DNA from: Thermobifida fusca NBRC 14071 = JCM 3263
Lineage (GTDB): Bacteria > Actinomycetota > Actinomycetes > Streptosporangiales > Streptosporangiaceae
DNA: 46,082 bases
Assembly: GCF_001592045.1 (NCBI RefSeq)
Contig: NZ_BCWB01000022.1
Coordinates: forward strand, 1-46,082
Direction: 5' to 3'
The translations under genes were made by a program, and so were the position numbers. This document shows positions 25,347 through 33,173 of this stretch, piece after piece (within the stretch, counting starts at the first letter, position 1; each line of letters begins with the position of its first letter). Below the pieces are notes generated by a model. The model ran no database searches and had not been told where the DNA came from. It saw only the letters and a list, made by a program, of their open reading frames with translations.

Positions 25347-26027
25347 ATGCCGGAGATCTCGCCCATTAGACCGCAGGCTCTAGGGGATCAGGTCGCCAGT
25401 GAACTACGGCGCCTCATCATCACTGGCCGCTACGCTCCAGGCACCCCTCTCGTGGAAAGCCACCTGGCTGCGCAGTTCGACCTGAGCCGCGGACCGATCC
25501 GCGACGCCCTCAAGATCCTGGCGGCCGAAGGGCTCATCGATACCAACCGCCGCAGCGCCACAGTTGTGGGGCTCAGCGGGGCCGACATCGACGAACTGTT
25601 CTCTTTGCGGGAGGCGATGGAACGGTTGGCACTCCGCATCGCGCTGGACCGGGACCGGGCCAGCCTGGTCGCCGGACTCAACCGTGCACTGCATGCCATG
25701 CGCCGCGCCGCAGAGGAGCACGACCCTACCGCCTTCACAGCGGCCGACCTTCGTTTTCACTCGGTCTTCTACGACGTCGCCGAACACCGCAGGCTCGGCG
25801 ACGTCTGGGCTCAATACCGGCCCACGATCGAAATGCTGCTGTTGGCATCCAATGAGCGCTACACGGACCTCACCCCCTCAGTCAGGGCGCACGAACTGCT
25901 CGCCCGCCTCATAGAGGAGGGAAACCCCGAGGCCGTGTTCGCAGAACTACATGAGCACCTGGACAACGCCAGGCGCCGGCTCCGTCAGCCTTACACAGCC
26001 CAGGAGACCACTTCAGCACAGGAGTAG
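25347..26027 (+). CDS. GntR-family regulator, FadR/FCD subfamily
   Basis: 226-residue regulator. The N-terminal winged helix reads LGDQVASELRRLIITGRYAPGTPLVESHLAAQFDLSRGPIRDALKILAAEGLI (about residues 10-65), followed by an all-helical FCD effector domain (SGADIDELFSLREAMERLALRIA, then DLRFHSVFYDVAEHRRL with the metal-ligand-type D/H residues). FCD regulators usually sense small organic or sugar acids. ATG 25347 has AAGGAAA just upstream. It is followed by the tripartite-type importer, aldolase-family lyase and kinase genes, and is presumably their local regulator. Confidence 0.92.
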   Translation: MPEISPIRPQALGDQVASELRRLIITGRYAPGTPLVESHLAAQFDLSRGPIRDALKILAAEGLIDTNRRSATVVGLSGADIDELFSLREAMERLALRIALDRDRASLVAGLNRALHAMRRAAEEHDPTAFTAADLRFHSVFYDVAEHRRLGDVWAQYRPTIEMLLLASNERYTDLTPSVRAHELLARLIEEGNPEAVFAELHEHLDNARRRLRQPYTAQETTSAQE

Positions 26028-26077
26028 CAGTCCCCCGCGTTGAGAGCGCCCCCACAAGGGGCCAGCCAGTGAATACC

Positions 26078-26132
26078 TCCGATCATCGGATCTCCGGATC
26101 AGCAAACACTGTTAACGAAAGTGACTCGTCAC
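26078..26132. promoter_or_regulatory. Dyad-rich control region before tctC-type gene
   Basis: Three short dyads lie in 55 bases: TCCGAT-C-ATCGGA (26078-26090), GTTAAC (26111-26116, shared with the GntR gene leader) and GTGAC-TC-GTCAC (26121-26132). They end 15 bases before the ATG at 26148. Which are functional cannot be told by eye; the GTTAAC element is the most likely GntR site. Confidence 0.45.
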
Positions 26133-26147
26133 ATCAAAGGAGGCGGC

Positions 26148-27125
26148 ATGCGCCCCACCATCATCCGCACCGCGAGCGGTGTGCTCACCTTGGCCGCCCT
26201 CGTGACCGTCGCGGGCTGCGCCGACCGCGGAGCGACTGTTGAGGACGCCGCGGACTACCCCAGCAAAGACGTCACCCTCATCGTCCCCTACCAGGCTGGC
26301 GGCGCTTCTGACCTGGCTGCCCGCACGCTCGCCAACCAGATGGAGCAGCACCTGGGGACCAACATCATCGTGGAGAACCGCACCGGAGGCGCCGGTTCAG
26401 TGGGCTTGCAGCACCTGGCCGAGGCCCACGCCGACGGCTACACCATCGGCTACCTGCCGGTGGAGACCGTCATGCTGGGATTCCAGGGATACGACATCGA
26501 CCCCGCCAACTATGATCTGATCGGTCAGATGGTGTCGGTCCCCGCGACTATCGCCGTCCCCGCCGACAGCCCGTACCAGACCCTCGACGACCTGCTCAAG
26601 GCCGCTGAGGAAGCCCCAGGAACCATTACCGTCTCCAACTCCGGGGCGGGCTCCATTTGGGAAGCCACGACCACGGCCCTGGGTGAGGCCACCGGCACCG
26701 AATTCAAACCGGTTCCCTTCGACGGTGGTGCGCCTGCCGTGACCGCCGCCATCGGCGGCGAGGTCGACGCCGTCATCGCCGGAATCTCGGAAACCGCACC
26801 TGCCCACGCTGAAGGCCAGCTCCGCGTCCTCGCTGTCTTCGACGAGGAGCCGTCGCCCAGCCTGGAAGGCGTGCCCACCGCGATCGAGGAAGGCGTGGAC
26901 CTCACCATGGGCGGCTGGGGCGGCATCGGCGCGCCCGCCGGACTCCCCGAAGAGATCAAGCAGACCTTGGAAGAGGCGTTCACAGCCGCTGCCTCTTCTG
27001 AGGAATTCACCAAGGTCATCACGGACTCCGGCAACATCCCGGTCAATGTTCCCGCGGACGAGTTCGCCTCATTCGTGGAAAGCGAGGCGCAGAACTTCAA
27101 GGCCCTCCTGAGCGACCAGGACTGA
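26148..27125 (+). CDS. Tripartite tricarboxylate transporter substrate-binding lipoprotein (TctC family)
   Basis: 325-residue extracytoplasmic binding protein of the Bug/TctC family. Signal peptide with lipobox VAGC, lipidated Cys24. The mature start is DYPSKDVTLIVPYQAGGASDLAARTLANQM, the family hallmark. The ligand is an organic or sugar acid. ATG 26148 has a near-perfect ribosome site AAAGGAGG (26136-26143). First gene of a TctC-TctB-TctA-lyase-kinase operon; the binding protein is thus likely to define a non-citrate ligand that the following lyase can use. Confidence 0.93.
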   Translation: MRPTIIRTASGVLTLAALVTVAGCADRGATVEDAADYPSKDVTLIVPYQAGGASDLAARTLANQMEQHLGTNIIVENRTGGAGSVGLQHLAEAHADGYTIGYLPVETVMLGFQGYDIDPANYDLIGQMVSVPATIAVPADSPYQTLDDLLKAAEEAPGTITVSNSGAGSIWEATTTALGEATGTEFKPVPFDGGAPAVTAAIGGEVDAVIAGISETAPAHAEGQLRVLAVFDEEPSPSLEGVPTAIEEGVDLTMGGWGGIGAPAGLPEEIKQTLEEAFTAAASSEEFTKVITDSGNIPVNVPADEFASFVESEAQNFKALLSDQD

Positions 27126-27130
27126 TCGGC

Positions 27131-27631
27131 ATGGCCGCTTCGCCTCCCCACGGCAGTGGCGGGCCGTCCCCTGTGGCGGCCCGCCCCGCCTCACCAGTAC
27201 GTGAACTGATTCCGGCGCTCGCTGGGATCGCTGTAGCCGCCGGTGCCCTGGCACTGGCAGCAGAGATTCCGGAAAAAGCGGGGCTGACCAGTTTCAGTCC
27301 GCGCTGGTGGCCGGAAGGACTTGCGTTCCTCCTGCTGGGGCTCAGCGTCCTTCACGCCGTCCTGGCCTTGACGCGACCCGCAGCTGCAGCAGAGCGTCCT
27401 GCAGCAGCCCACCGCACTGGGGTGCTCCGGCTGACCGCGATGCTGCTGTCGATCCTCGGCTACGGCGTCCTCTGGTACTACGTGGACTTTCGAGTCTCCA
27501 CGACCGTACTGCTCATTGCGCTGGTCTACCTGGGCGGTGGCCGGGGCTGGAAGGCGCTACTCGTCTTCCCCGCGATCGTCACCGCCACCCTCTACCTGCT
27601 GTTCGGCGTCCTGTTGAAAGTCCCGATCTGA
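27131..27631 (+). CDS. Tripartite tricarboxylate transporter small membrane subunit (TctB family)
   Basis: 166-residue protein with four predicted membrane helices: LIPALAGIAVAAGALALAAEI, GLAFLLLGLSVLHAVLAL, LTAMLLSILGYGVLWYYV and ALLVFPAIVTATLYLLFGVLL. TctB-family proteins are poorly conserved but have this size and topology and always sit between TctC and TctA. The final PI/KVPI end is typical. It starts 5 bases after the TctC stop with only a weak ribosome site, so coupling to TctC translation is likely. It supports the large TctA permease in secondary, ion-driven uptake. Confidence 0.88.
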   Translation: MAASPPHGSGGPSPVAARPASPVRELIPALAGIAVAAGALALAAEIPEKAGLTSFSPRWWPEGLAFLLLGLSVLHAVLALTRPAAAAERPAAAHRTGVLRLTAMLLSILGYGVLWYYVDFRVSTTVLLIALVYLGGGRGWKALLVFPAIVTATLYLLFGVLLKVPI

Positions 27632-27708
27632 TGCGCCCACCACAGCGTGACCGTGTGCTCCGCCCCTGCGGCGGAGCTCCATCCGCCCCTCCCACTCACC
27701 CACCGAGA

Positions 27709-27728
27709 GGAGGCAAGGGCCTGCCTCC
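27709..27728 (+). promoter_or_regulatory. Intercistronic hairpin between tctB- and tctA-type genes
   Basis: The 133-base gap between TctB and TctA holds a stem GGAGGCA-AGGGCC-TGCCTCC (7 bp, 6-base loop). The left arm contains a perfect Shine-Dalgarno-like GAGAGGAGG that no start codon follows closely. It could set subunit ratios by partial termination or RNA processing. Confidence 0.4.
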
Positions 27729-27764
27729 GCGCCCGTTACCGGAGCAGACGGCCCTGATGATCCG

Positions 27765-29267
27765 ATGAGTCCTCTCGTTGCAGGCTTCAGCTCGCTGCTG
27801 GACCCCACCGTCCTGTCGTGCATCGCCCTAGGAGCGGTCCTAGGCATGCTGGTCGGTGCTTTTCCCGGTATCACCGCGACCATGGCTGTCGCGTTGGCCA
27901 GCGGCTTCACCCTGACTTTGGATCCTCTGCCGGGTCTGGCGGTGCTGCTGACCATCTACGTGTCCTCCAACTTCGGCGACCGGGTCCCCGCGATCCTGGT
28001 CAACACCCCGGGAACACCCGCCTCCATCGCCACGACCTTCGACGGCTATGCGATGGCTCAACAGGGCAAGGCCGGCCTGGCATTGACCTCGTCAGCGTTC
28101 GCCTCGGCGGTCGGCACGTTCGCCGGCCTCCTCCTGCTGATGTTTGCGGCCATCCCCTTGTCACGACTGGCCCTGCAATTCGGCCCTGCCGAGATGTTCG
28201 CCCTGGTCGTCTTCGGTTTGACGATGATGATCGGGGTTTCAGGGGGCCGAGTCGTCAAAGGGCTCATGGCCGGTGCCTTCGGGCTCCTCCTCGGTGCGGT
28301 CGGCCGTGACCCGATCACCGGCGACCTCCGATTCACCTTCGGCCTCGTAGAACTGTCCGACGGGGTTCCCTTCATCGCCGCCATCATCGGCCTGTTCGGT
28401 ATCGCCGAAGTCTTCGACCAGATCATCACCCACCGCTCCGGAAGCAGCGCAGCACCGATCACCCAGTTCGGTAAGTGGTTCCCCACTCGCGCGGACTGGC
28501 GCACCATGCTCAAACCGCTGGCTGTGGGCAGCGGAGTGGGTGGTGTGGTCGGCGTAGTTCCCGCCACCGGCGGCGACATCGCCGGGATTCTCGCCTGGGA
28601 TCAGGCACGGCGCGTCTCCGCCCACCCGGAGAAGTTCGGCAAAGGATCCCTCGAAGGCCTCACCGCTGCCGACACCGCCTCCAACGCCACCTTGGGCGGG
28701 TCTACCACCACCTCGCTGGCTCTCGGTATCCCCGGTGACTCGGTGATGGCTGTGATGATCGGCTCCATGATCGTCTGGGGCATCCAGCCCGGGCCGTCAC
28801 TCTTCACCAGGAACCCTGAACTGGTCTACAGCATCGCGGGGATCATGATCGTGGCCACGCTGCTGGCCCTCGGACTGAGCTTGCTCCGCATGCGCAGCGT
28901 CGCCAAACTGCTCGACCTGCCGCGCCACTTTCTGTGGACGATCATCCTGATCTTCTGCATGGTCGGCACCTACGCCGTCAACAACAGTATTTTCGACGTC
29001 GGCGTGATGCTGCTCTTCGGCCTCGTCGGCCTGTTCATGCGGCGTTTCTCCATCCCGGCCGGCCCGGTCGTGCTCGGCCTCCTGCTCGGCAAGCTTGCCG
29101 AGAGCAATCTGCGCCGCGCCTTGGAGATCGGCGGGGTGTCCAACATCCTGACCAGCCCGATCGCCGTGGCAATTCTGGCGGTAAGCCTGCTGGCTCTGGT
29201 GCTGCCCGCGCTGCGCGCCATGCGGCAGCGCCGCCGCACCACCCCCGCGACCCCCGTCGCTGAGTGA
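27765..29267 (+). CDS. Tripartite tricarboxylate transporter large permease (TctA family)
   Basis: 500-residue permease with about ten to twelve membrane segments. Family motifs are clear: ALGAVLGMLVGAFPGITATMAVAL near the N-terminus (conserved PGI), VNTPGTPASIATTFDGYAMAQQGKAGLAL, and the second-half repeat VVPATGGDIAGILAWDQARR with ASNATLGGSTTTSLALGIPGDSVMAVMIG. It transports the acid delivered by the TctC protein with a cation gradient. The start has a weak ribosome site and a 133-base gap in front, unusual for this coupled gene set. The aldolase-family gene follows after 30 bases. Confidence 0.94.
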   Translation: MSPLVAGFSSLLDPTVLSCIALGAVLGMLVGAFPGITATMAVALASGFTLTLDPLPGLAVLLTIYVSSNFGDRVPAILVNTPGTPASIATTFDGYAMAQQGKAGLALTSSAFASAVGTFAGLLLLMFAAIPLSRLALQFGPAEMFALVVFGLTMMIGVSGGRVVKGLMAGAFGLLLGAVGRDPITGDLRFTFGLVELSDGVPFIAAIIGLFGIAEVFDQIITHRSGSSAAPITQFGKWFPTRADWRTMLKPLAVGSGVGGVVGVVPATGGDIAGILAWDQARRVSAHPEKFGKGSLEGLTAADTASNATLGGSTTTSLALGIPGDSVMAVMIGSMIVWGIQPGPSLFTRNPELVYSIAGIMIVATLLALGLSLLRMRSVAKLLDLPRHFLWTIILIFCMVGTYAVNNSIFDVGVMLLFGLVGLFMRRFSIPAGPVVLGLLLGKLAESNLRRALEIGGVSNILTSPIAVAILAVSLLALVLPALRAMRQRRRTTPATPVAE

Positions 29268-29297
29268 CCTTCCTGCCCCACGTCGAGGAGACCGCGC

Positions 29298-30164
29298 ATG
29301 TTCGAGGCGCAACTCATTACTGCTCTGCCCACTCCCTTCACCGCTGATGAACGGCTTGACACCAGCGGACTGGCCACCCTGGCCACATGGATCCGCGACA
29401 GCGGAGTCGACGGTGTCTTCGCCGCAGGCACCACCGGCGAATTCACCGCTTTGGACGACGATGAACGCCTGGAAGTGCTGCGGGTCGCGCTAGAGGTGTT
29501 CGGCCCCGACCGCACCTACGCCCATGTAGGCGCGGCCACCTCCCGGCAGGCCGAACGGCTCGCCCGAGCCGCGGTGGCCGGCGGAGCCCGCAAACTCGCC
29601 GCCATCACCCCGTTCTACCTGCCCGCTCCCGAAGACGCGGTCCTGCGCTACTTCGAACGGATCGTTGCTGCAGCGGGGGACGCTCACGTGTTCGCTTACC
29701 TGTTCCAGGCGCGTTCCACCACCCCCGCGACTCCGCCTCTCCTGCGTCGGCTTGCCGACGTCGGCGTGCGCGGAGTCAAGATCAGCGGGGAAAGCGACGC
29801 GACCGTCGCGGCGTTCCTCGCCGAGGCTCCTCACGGCTTCACGTTCTTCTCCGGAAACGACCTGTCCTATGCCGAACTCGTCCGCTCCGGTGGCACGGGG
29901 GTCGTCTCCGGAGTCTCCTCGGTGTTCCCCAAACCGTTCATCGCCTTGCGCGATGCCCTGCGCACCGGCGACGCCGCACGGGCGGCCAGCGCGCAGCCAC
30001 TGGTGGAACGGGCGGTCGCCGCGGTCAAAGCAGGCAACATCGCCCACCTCAAAGCGGCACTAGCCCTGCAGGGCCTTCCCGCAGGACCGCCCCGGGTCAG
30101 TTGCGAGTCCGTCTCCGACGCCGACCTCGCAGAACTGCGGGCAACGATCGCCGTTGCGGCCTGA
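29298..30164 (+). CDS. Dihydrodipicolinate synthase/KDG aldolase-family lyase
   Basis: 288-residue TIM-barrel Schiff-base enzyme. The carbonyl-binding GTTGEFTAL motif is present, along with the catalytic Tyr134 (VFAYLFQ) and Schiff-base Lys161 (GVKISGE). Length fits DapA-family lyases. It lacks the arginine pattern of true dihydrodipicolinate synthase that I would expect after the tyrosine (AYLFQARSTTPATPP), so a 2-keto-3-deoxy-sugar-acid aldolase or dehydratase is more likely. GAGGAGA lies just before ATG 29298. Sitting between an acid importer and a DhaK-like kinase, it probably cleaves the imported acid (or its keto form) to pyruvate plus a small keto- or hydroxyaldehyde that the kinase phosphorylates. 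That pathway is inference. Confidence 0.88.
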   Translation: MFEAQLITALPTPFTADERLDTSGLATLATWIRDSGVDGVFAAGTTGEFTALDDDERLEVLRVALEVFGPDRTYAHVGAATSRQAERLARAAVAGGARKLAAITPFYLPAPEDAVLRYFERIVAAAGDAHVFAYLFQARSTTPATPPLLRRLADVGVRGVKISGESDATVAAFLAEAPHGFTFFSGNDLSYAELVRSGGTGVVSGVSSVFPKPFIALRDALRTGDAARAASAQPLVERAVAAVKAGNIAHLKAALALQGLPAGPPRVSCESVSDADLAELRATIAVAA

Positions 30165-30246
30165 ACTGGCCGCACCCCACCCATCCACCCGGTGTGGCGG
30201 ACCCCGTTGTCCGTTGTGCTGTCCCACGAAGAAGCGAGTGAGCGAC

Positions 30247-31956
30247 GTGGCATTGAAAAAGATCATCAACAACCCCGACGACTTCGTCGACGAGTTGACC
30301 GAGTCACTGCTCCTGGCCCACCCCGACCGGCTGCGCGCGGCTTCCCCAAACCGGCGCGCTCTCGTCCGCGCGGACGCGCCCGTGCCAGGGAAAGTCGGGA
30401 TCGTGACCGGCGGCGGCTCGGGTCACCTGCCCCTTTTTCTCGGCTATGTCGGCCAAGGGCTGGCGACCGGTGTCGCAATCGGCAACGTCTTCTCTTCTCC
30501 CTCCGCCGAACAGATCGCCGCAGCCACCCGCGCCTCCCACGGCGGGAAAGGCGTGCTCTACCTGTACGGCAACTATGGGGGTGACATCTACAACTTCGAC
30601 TTGGCCGCTGACATCGTCGCCGCCGAAGGAATCCGCACAGCGACCGTGCTGGGCACTGACGACATCATGTCGGCGCCGAAAGGCAAGGAGGCGACGCGGC
30701 GCGGGGTGGCCGGGCTGTTCTTCGCCTACAAGACCGCGGGTGCGGCTGCCGAACGCGGCGATGACCTGGACCGTGTCCGGGCCATCGCGCAACGCACAGT
30801 CGACGCCACCCGGACTATGGGGGTGGGGCTCTCACCGACGATCCTGCCCGCAGCGGGGGAGCCCACCTTCACCCTGGCCGACGGTGAGATGGAGATCGGT
30901 ATCGGCATCCACGGCGAGCCGGGCAGCTACCGGGGCCCGTTGGAGACCGCGGACGAAATCACCGACCGGTTTCTCACCGAAATTCTTGCTGAACTGGACC
31001 CCGCCCCGAACCAGCGGGTCGCGGTCTTGGTCAACGGGCTGGGGGCTACTCCGCTCGAGGAGCTCTACCTCATCTACCGGCGGGCCCACCAGATCCTCAC
31101 CGAACGCGGAGTGATCATCCACCGCCGCTACATTGGCGAGTTCGCCACCAGCCTGGAGATGGCGGGAGCGTCCCTGTCGCTGCTGCTGCTCGACGACGAG
31201 CTGGCGGAACTCCTGGATGCGCCTGCCGCTTCCCCGTTCTTCTCTCAAGGACAGACCGCGCCCGTAGAGCCGGTCGAGTCCGCCACCGATGTTCCTGGTG
31301 CCCAAGCGACCGCGGCAACCGACACGCAGGTACGGCGCACCAGGCGGGCCAGCACCCTGCGCACCCTGCTCCTCGATGTCCTGGCTGACCTGCCCAGGCA
31401 CGCTGAAGAACTCCGTGCCCTGGACGCCCGCCTCGGCGACGGTGACCTGGGAATCACCGTGTCCGCCGGTGCGGACGCGGTCCGCGAGGCACTGCTGGCT
31501 TTGCCGGAGGATGTCCACCCGGCCGACCTGCTGCGGGCCGCAGGGGTGGCGTTCGCTTCTGCTAACCCCTCCACTTTTGCCGCGCTGGTCGGCGCCGGAC
31601 TCTTGGGGGCTGCGGCCGAAGCTGAAGACCTCACCGAACTCACCCTGGCACACGCCGTGCCGATCACCACGGCTATGGCCCGGCGCGTCCAGGAACGCGG
31701 CGGCGCCCAGCGCGGCGACAAGACCTTCCTGGATGTGCTGTGGGCGGTCGTCGACGCGCTGCCTGCCGCGTCTGATGCGCGGACAGCCGCCGCAGCCGCG
31801 GCCAACGCTGCGGAACGCACGGTCTCTGAGACCCGGAACCTGGTTTCGGCTCGGGGTCGGGCTGCTTGGGTGGGCCAGCGCAGCGCCGGAGAACTCGATC
31901 CCGGGTCGGTGGCAGTGCTGCGTTTCCTGGAGGATCTGCGCGACCGGATCAACTGA
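30247..31956 (+). CDS. Fused DhaK-DhaL dihydroxyacetone-kinase-family kinase with altered substrate site
   Basis: 569-residue fusion. Residues ~1-330 are a DhaK domain: GGGSGHLPLFLGYVGQGL, NYGGDIYNFD, and GIHGEPG with His222, which in DhaK forms a covalent hemiaminal with the substrate. Residues ~370-569 are a DhaL ATP-binding domain: LDARLGDGDLGITVSAGAD with the Mg-binding aspartates (D398, D400) and GGAQRGDKTFLD. ATP, not PEP, would be the donor. Two substrate-site positions differ from E. coli DhaK: the GSGHEP glutamate is Leu61, and the Lys104 equivalent in KNYTGD is Gly108 (D109 equivalent kept, Asp113). Also the usual GDGDHG is GDGDLG. A tetrulose or other small ketose is therefore possible. 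GTG 30247 is chosen; GTG 30238 is an equally open alternative. Terminator after the gene. Confidence 0.88.
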   Translation: MALKKIINNPDDFVDELTESLLLAHPDRLRAASPNRRALVRADAPVPGKVGIVTGGGSGHLPLFLGYVGQGLATGVAIGNVFSSPSAEQIAAATRASHGGKGVLYLYGNYGGDIYNFDLAADIVAAEGIRTATVLGTDDIMSAPKGKEATRRGVAGLFFAYKTAGAAAERGDDLDRVRAIAQRTVDATRTMGVGLSPTILPAAGEPTFTLADGEMEIGIGIHGEPGSYRGPLETADEITDRFLTEILAELDPAPNQRVAVLVNGLGATPLEELYLIYRRAHQILTERGVIIHRRYIGEFATSLEMAGASLSLLLLDDELAELLDAPAASPFFSQGQTAPVEPVESATDVPGAQATAATDTQVRRTRRASTLRTLLLDVLADLPRHAEELRALDARLGDGDLGITVSAGADAVREALLALPEDVHPADLLRAAGVAFASANPSTFAALVGAGLLGAAAEAEDLTELTLAHAVPITTAMARRVQERGGAQRGDKTFLDVLWAVVDALPAASDARTAAAAAANAAERTVSETRNLVSARGRAAWVGQRSAGELDPGSVAVLRFLEDLRDRIN

Positions 31957-32033
31957 GATCCTGCCGGTCTGCTGCTTCGCTTGATCGCGCAGCGGCCCCT
32001 TTCTTCTCTGCTCCGGTCGCCGTGGCCCGGCAC

Positions 32034-32076
32034 GGGTTGTGCTCTCCTTCACACGGGCGGGAGGAGAGCACAACCC
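32034..32076. terminator. Bidirectional terminator between kinase and acid-sugar dehydratase genes
   Basis: A perfect 14-bp stem GGGTTGTGCTCTCC (32034-32047) with its complement at 32063-32076 and a 15-base loop lies between two convergent genes (stops at 31956 and 32090). Confidence 0.85.
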
Positions 32077-32089
32077 AGGGCGGTACAGG

Positions 32090-33169
32090 TCACCCGATGG
32101 GGGCCAGGTCGGCCGCGAACTCCAGTCCGTGGCCCGGGCCGGTCTGCGCGGTCGCCCACCCCGCGCTGATCTCCACACCGCTCGGGCGGGCCAACGCTCC
32201 CAGCGCCGCGAACGAGGCGCGGTCGATGTCTTCGACCATGGCCACCCTAGGGAGGCACAACGCTAGTTGGGTGGAGAGTTCCGGCAGCAGGTGGGGGGCT
32301 ACCGGCACGCTGTGCCGGGCGGCCAGCTCCGCGATCCGGAGAAACGGGGTGATACCGCCCACTCGCACCGCGTTGGGCTGGGCGATGTCACACACCCCCA
32401 GTTGCAGCGCGGTTTCGAATTCGGCGATCGTGCGCAGGTTCTCCCCGATCGCCAGCGGAATCCGGGTGTGTGCCCGCAGCCGCGCATGCGCTGCCAGGTC
32501 ATCGGCGGGCAGCGGCTCTTCCACGAAGTACGGGTCGAACCGTTCCATGGCGGCGAGGGCCCGGATCGCTGTCGGCAGGTCCCAGCGCTGGTTGGCGTCG
32601 ATCATGAGGAGCCGGTCCGGTCCGATCAGCTCCCGGACGGCTGCGACCCGTTCCACATCGCGTTCCAGCTCGGGCGAGCCCACTTTGATCTTGACCGCGC
32701 GGTGGCCGGCGGCAAGCCAGCCTCGCACCTGCTCCAGCAGCTCGTCCAGGGAGTAGTCGAGGTTGACTCCGCTCCCGTAGGCGGCCACCCGGTCGCGCCG
32801 CCTCCCGATCAGGTCCACCAGGCTTGCCCCGGCGGCCCGTGCGGTGAGGTCCCACAGCGCGATGTCTACCGCGGCGATCGCCATGAGGGTGAGCCCGCTG
32901 GTTCCGGCTTCCCGCAAGTGCCAGCGCAGCTCCTCCCAGCGGGCGTACGGATTCGCATCGCGGCCCAGCAGCACAGCCGGGCAGTCGTTGCGGAGCAGGG
33001 CCAGCACCGCCCCCGCCCCGATCAGCGGAGTCCAGGCGAACCCGGTACCGGTCTGTCCGGTGTCGGTGGCCACTCGGACCACGACCACGTCGTTGCGGTC
33101 CACCCCGCCGTCCCAGGCCCGGTGCAGCGGCAGCCGGTACGCCTCAGCGGTGATCTCGGTGATCCGCAT
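32090..33169 (-). CDS. Enolase-superfamily acid-sugar dehydratase (mandelate racemase subgroup)
   Basis: 359-residue enolase-superfamily enzyme. Visible active-site residues: the KxK motif K160/K162 (VKIKVG), metal ligands D191 (MIDAN), E217 (FVEEPL) and E243 (GENLRT), and His293 in VAPHLLPELS, the general base pattern of the mandelate racemase subgroup. Members remove water from aldarates and aldonates. Next to a 5-dehydro-4-deoxyglucarate dehydratase (4-base gap), dehydration of glucarate, galactarate or talarate to a 2-keto-3-deoxy aldarate is the natural role; the length and VKIKVG motif suit galactarate/talarate-type dehydratases more than classic GudD. Exact substrate is not readable by eye. 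Last gene of a five-gene minus-strand operon. Confidence 0.88.
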   Translation of the reverse strand: MRITEITAEAYRLPLHRAWDGGVDRNDVVVVRVATDTGQTGTGFAWTPLIGAGAVLALLRNDCPAVLLGRDANPYARWEELRWHLREAGTSGLTLMAIAAVDIALWDLTARAAGASLVDLIGRRRDRVAAYGSGVNLDYSLDELLEQVRGWLAAGHRAVKIKVGSPELERDVERVAAVRELIGPDRLLMIDANQRWDLPTAIRALAAMERFDPYFVEEPLPADDLAAHARLRAHTRIPLAIGENLRTIAEFETALQLGVCDIAQPNAVRVGGITPFLRIAELAARHSVPVAPHLLPELSTQLALCLPRVAMVEDIDRASFAALGALARPSGVEISAGWATAQTGPGHGLEFAADLAPIG

Positions 33170-33173
33170 AGGG

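Noticed and set aside
29298-30164. Calling the lyase dapA (lysine biosynthesis)
   Set aside because: The catalytic Tyr and Lys are shared by the whole family, and the operon (acid importer, ketose-type kinase) points to catabolism.
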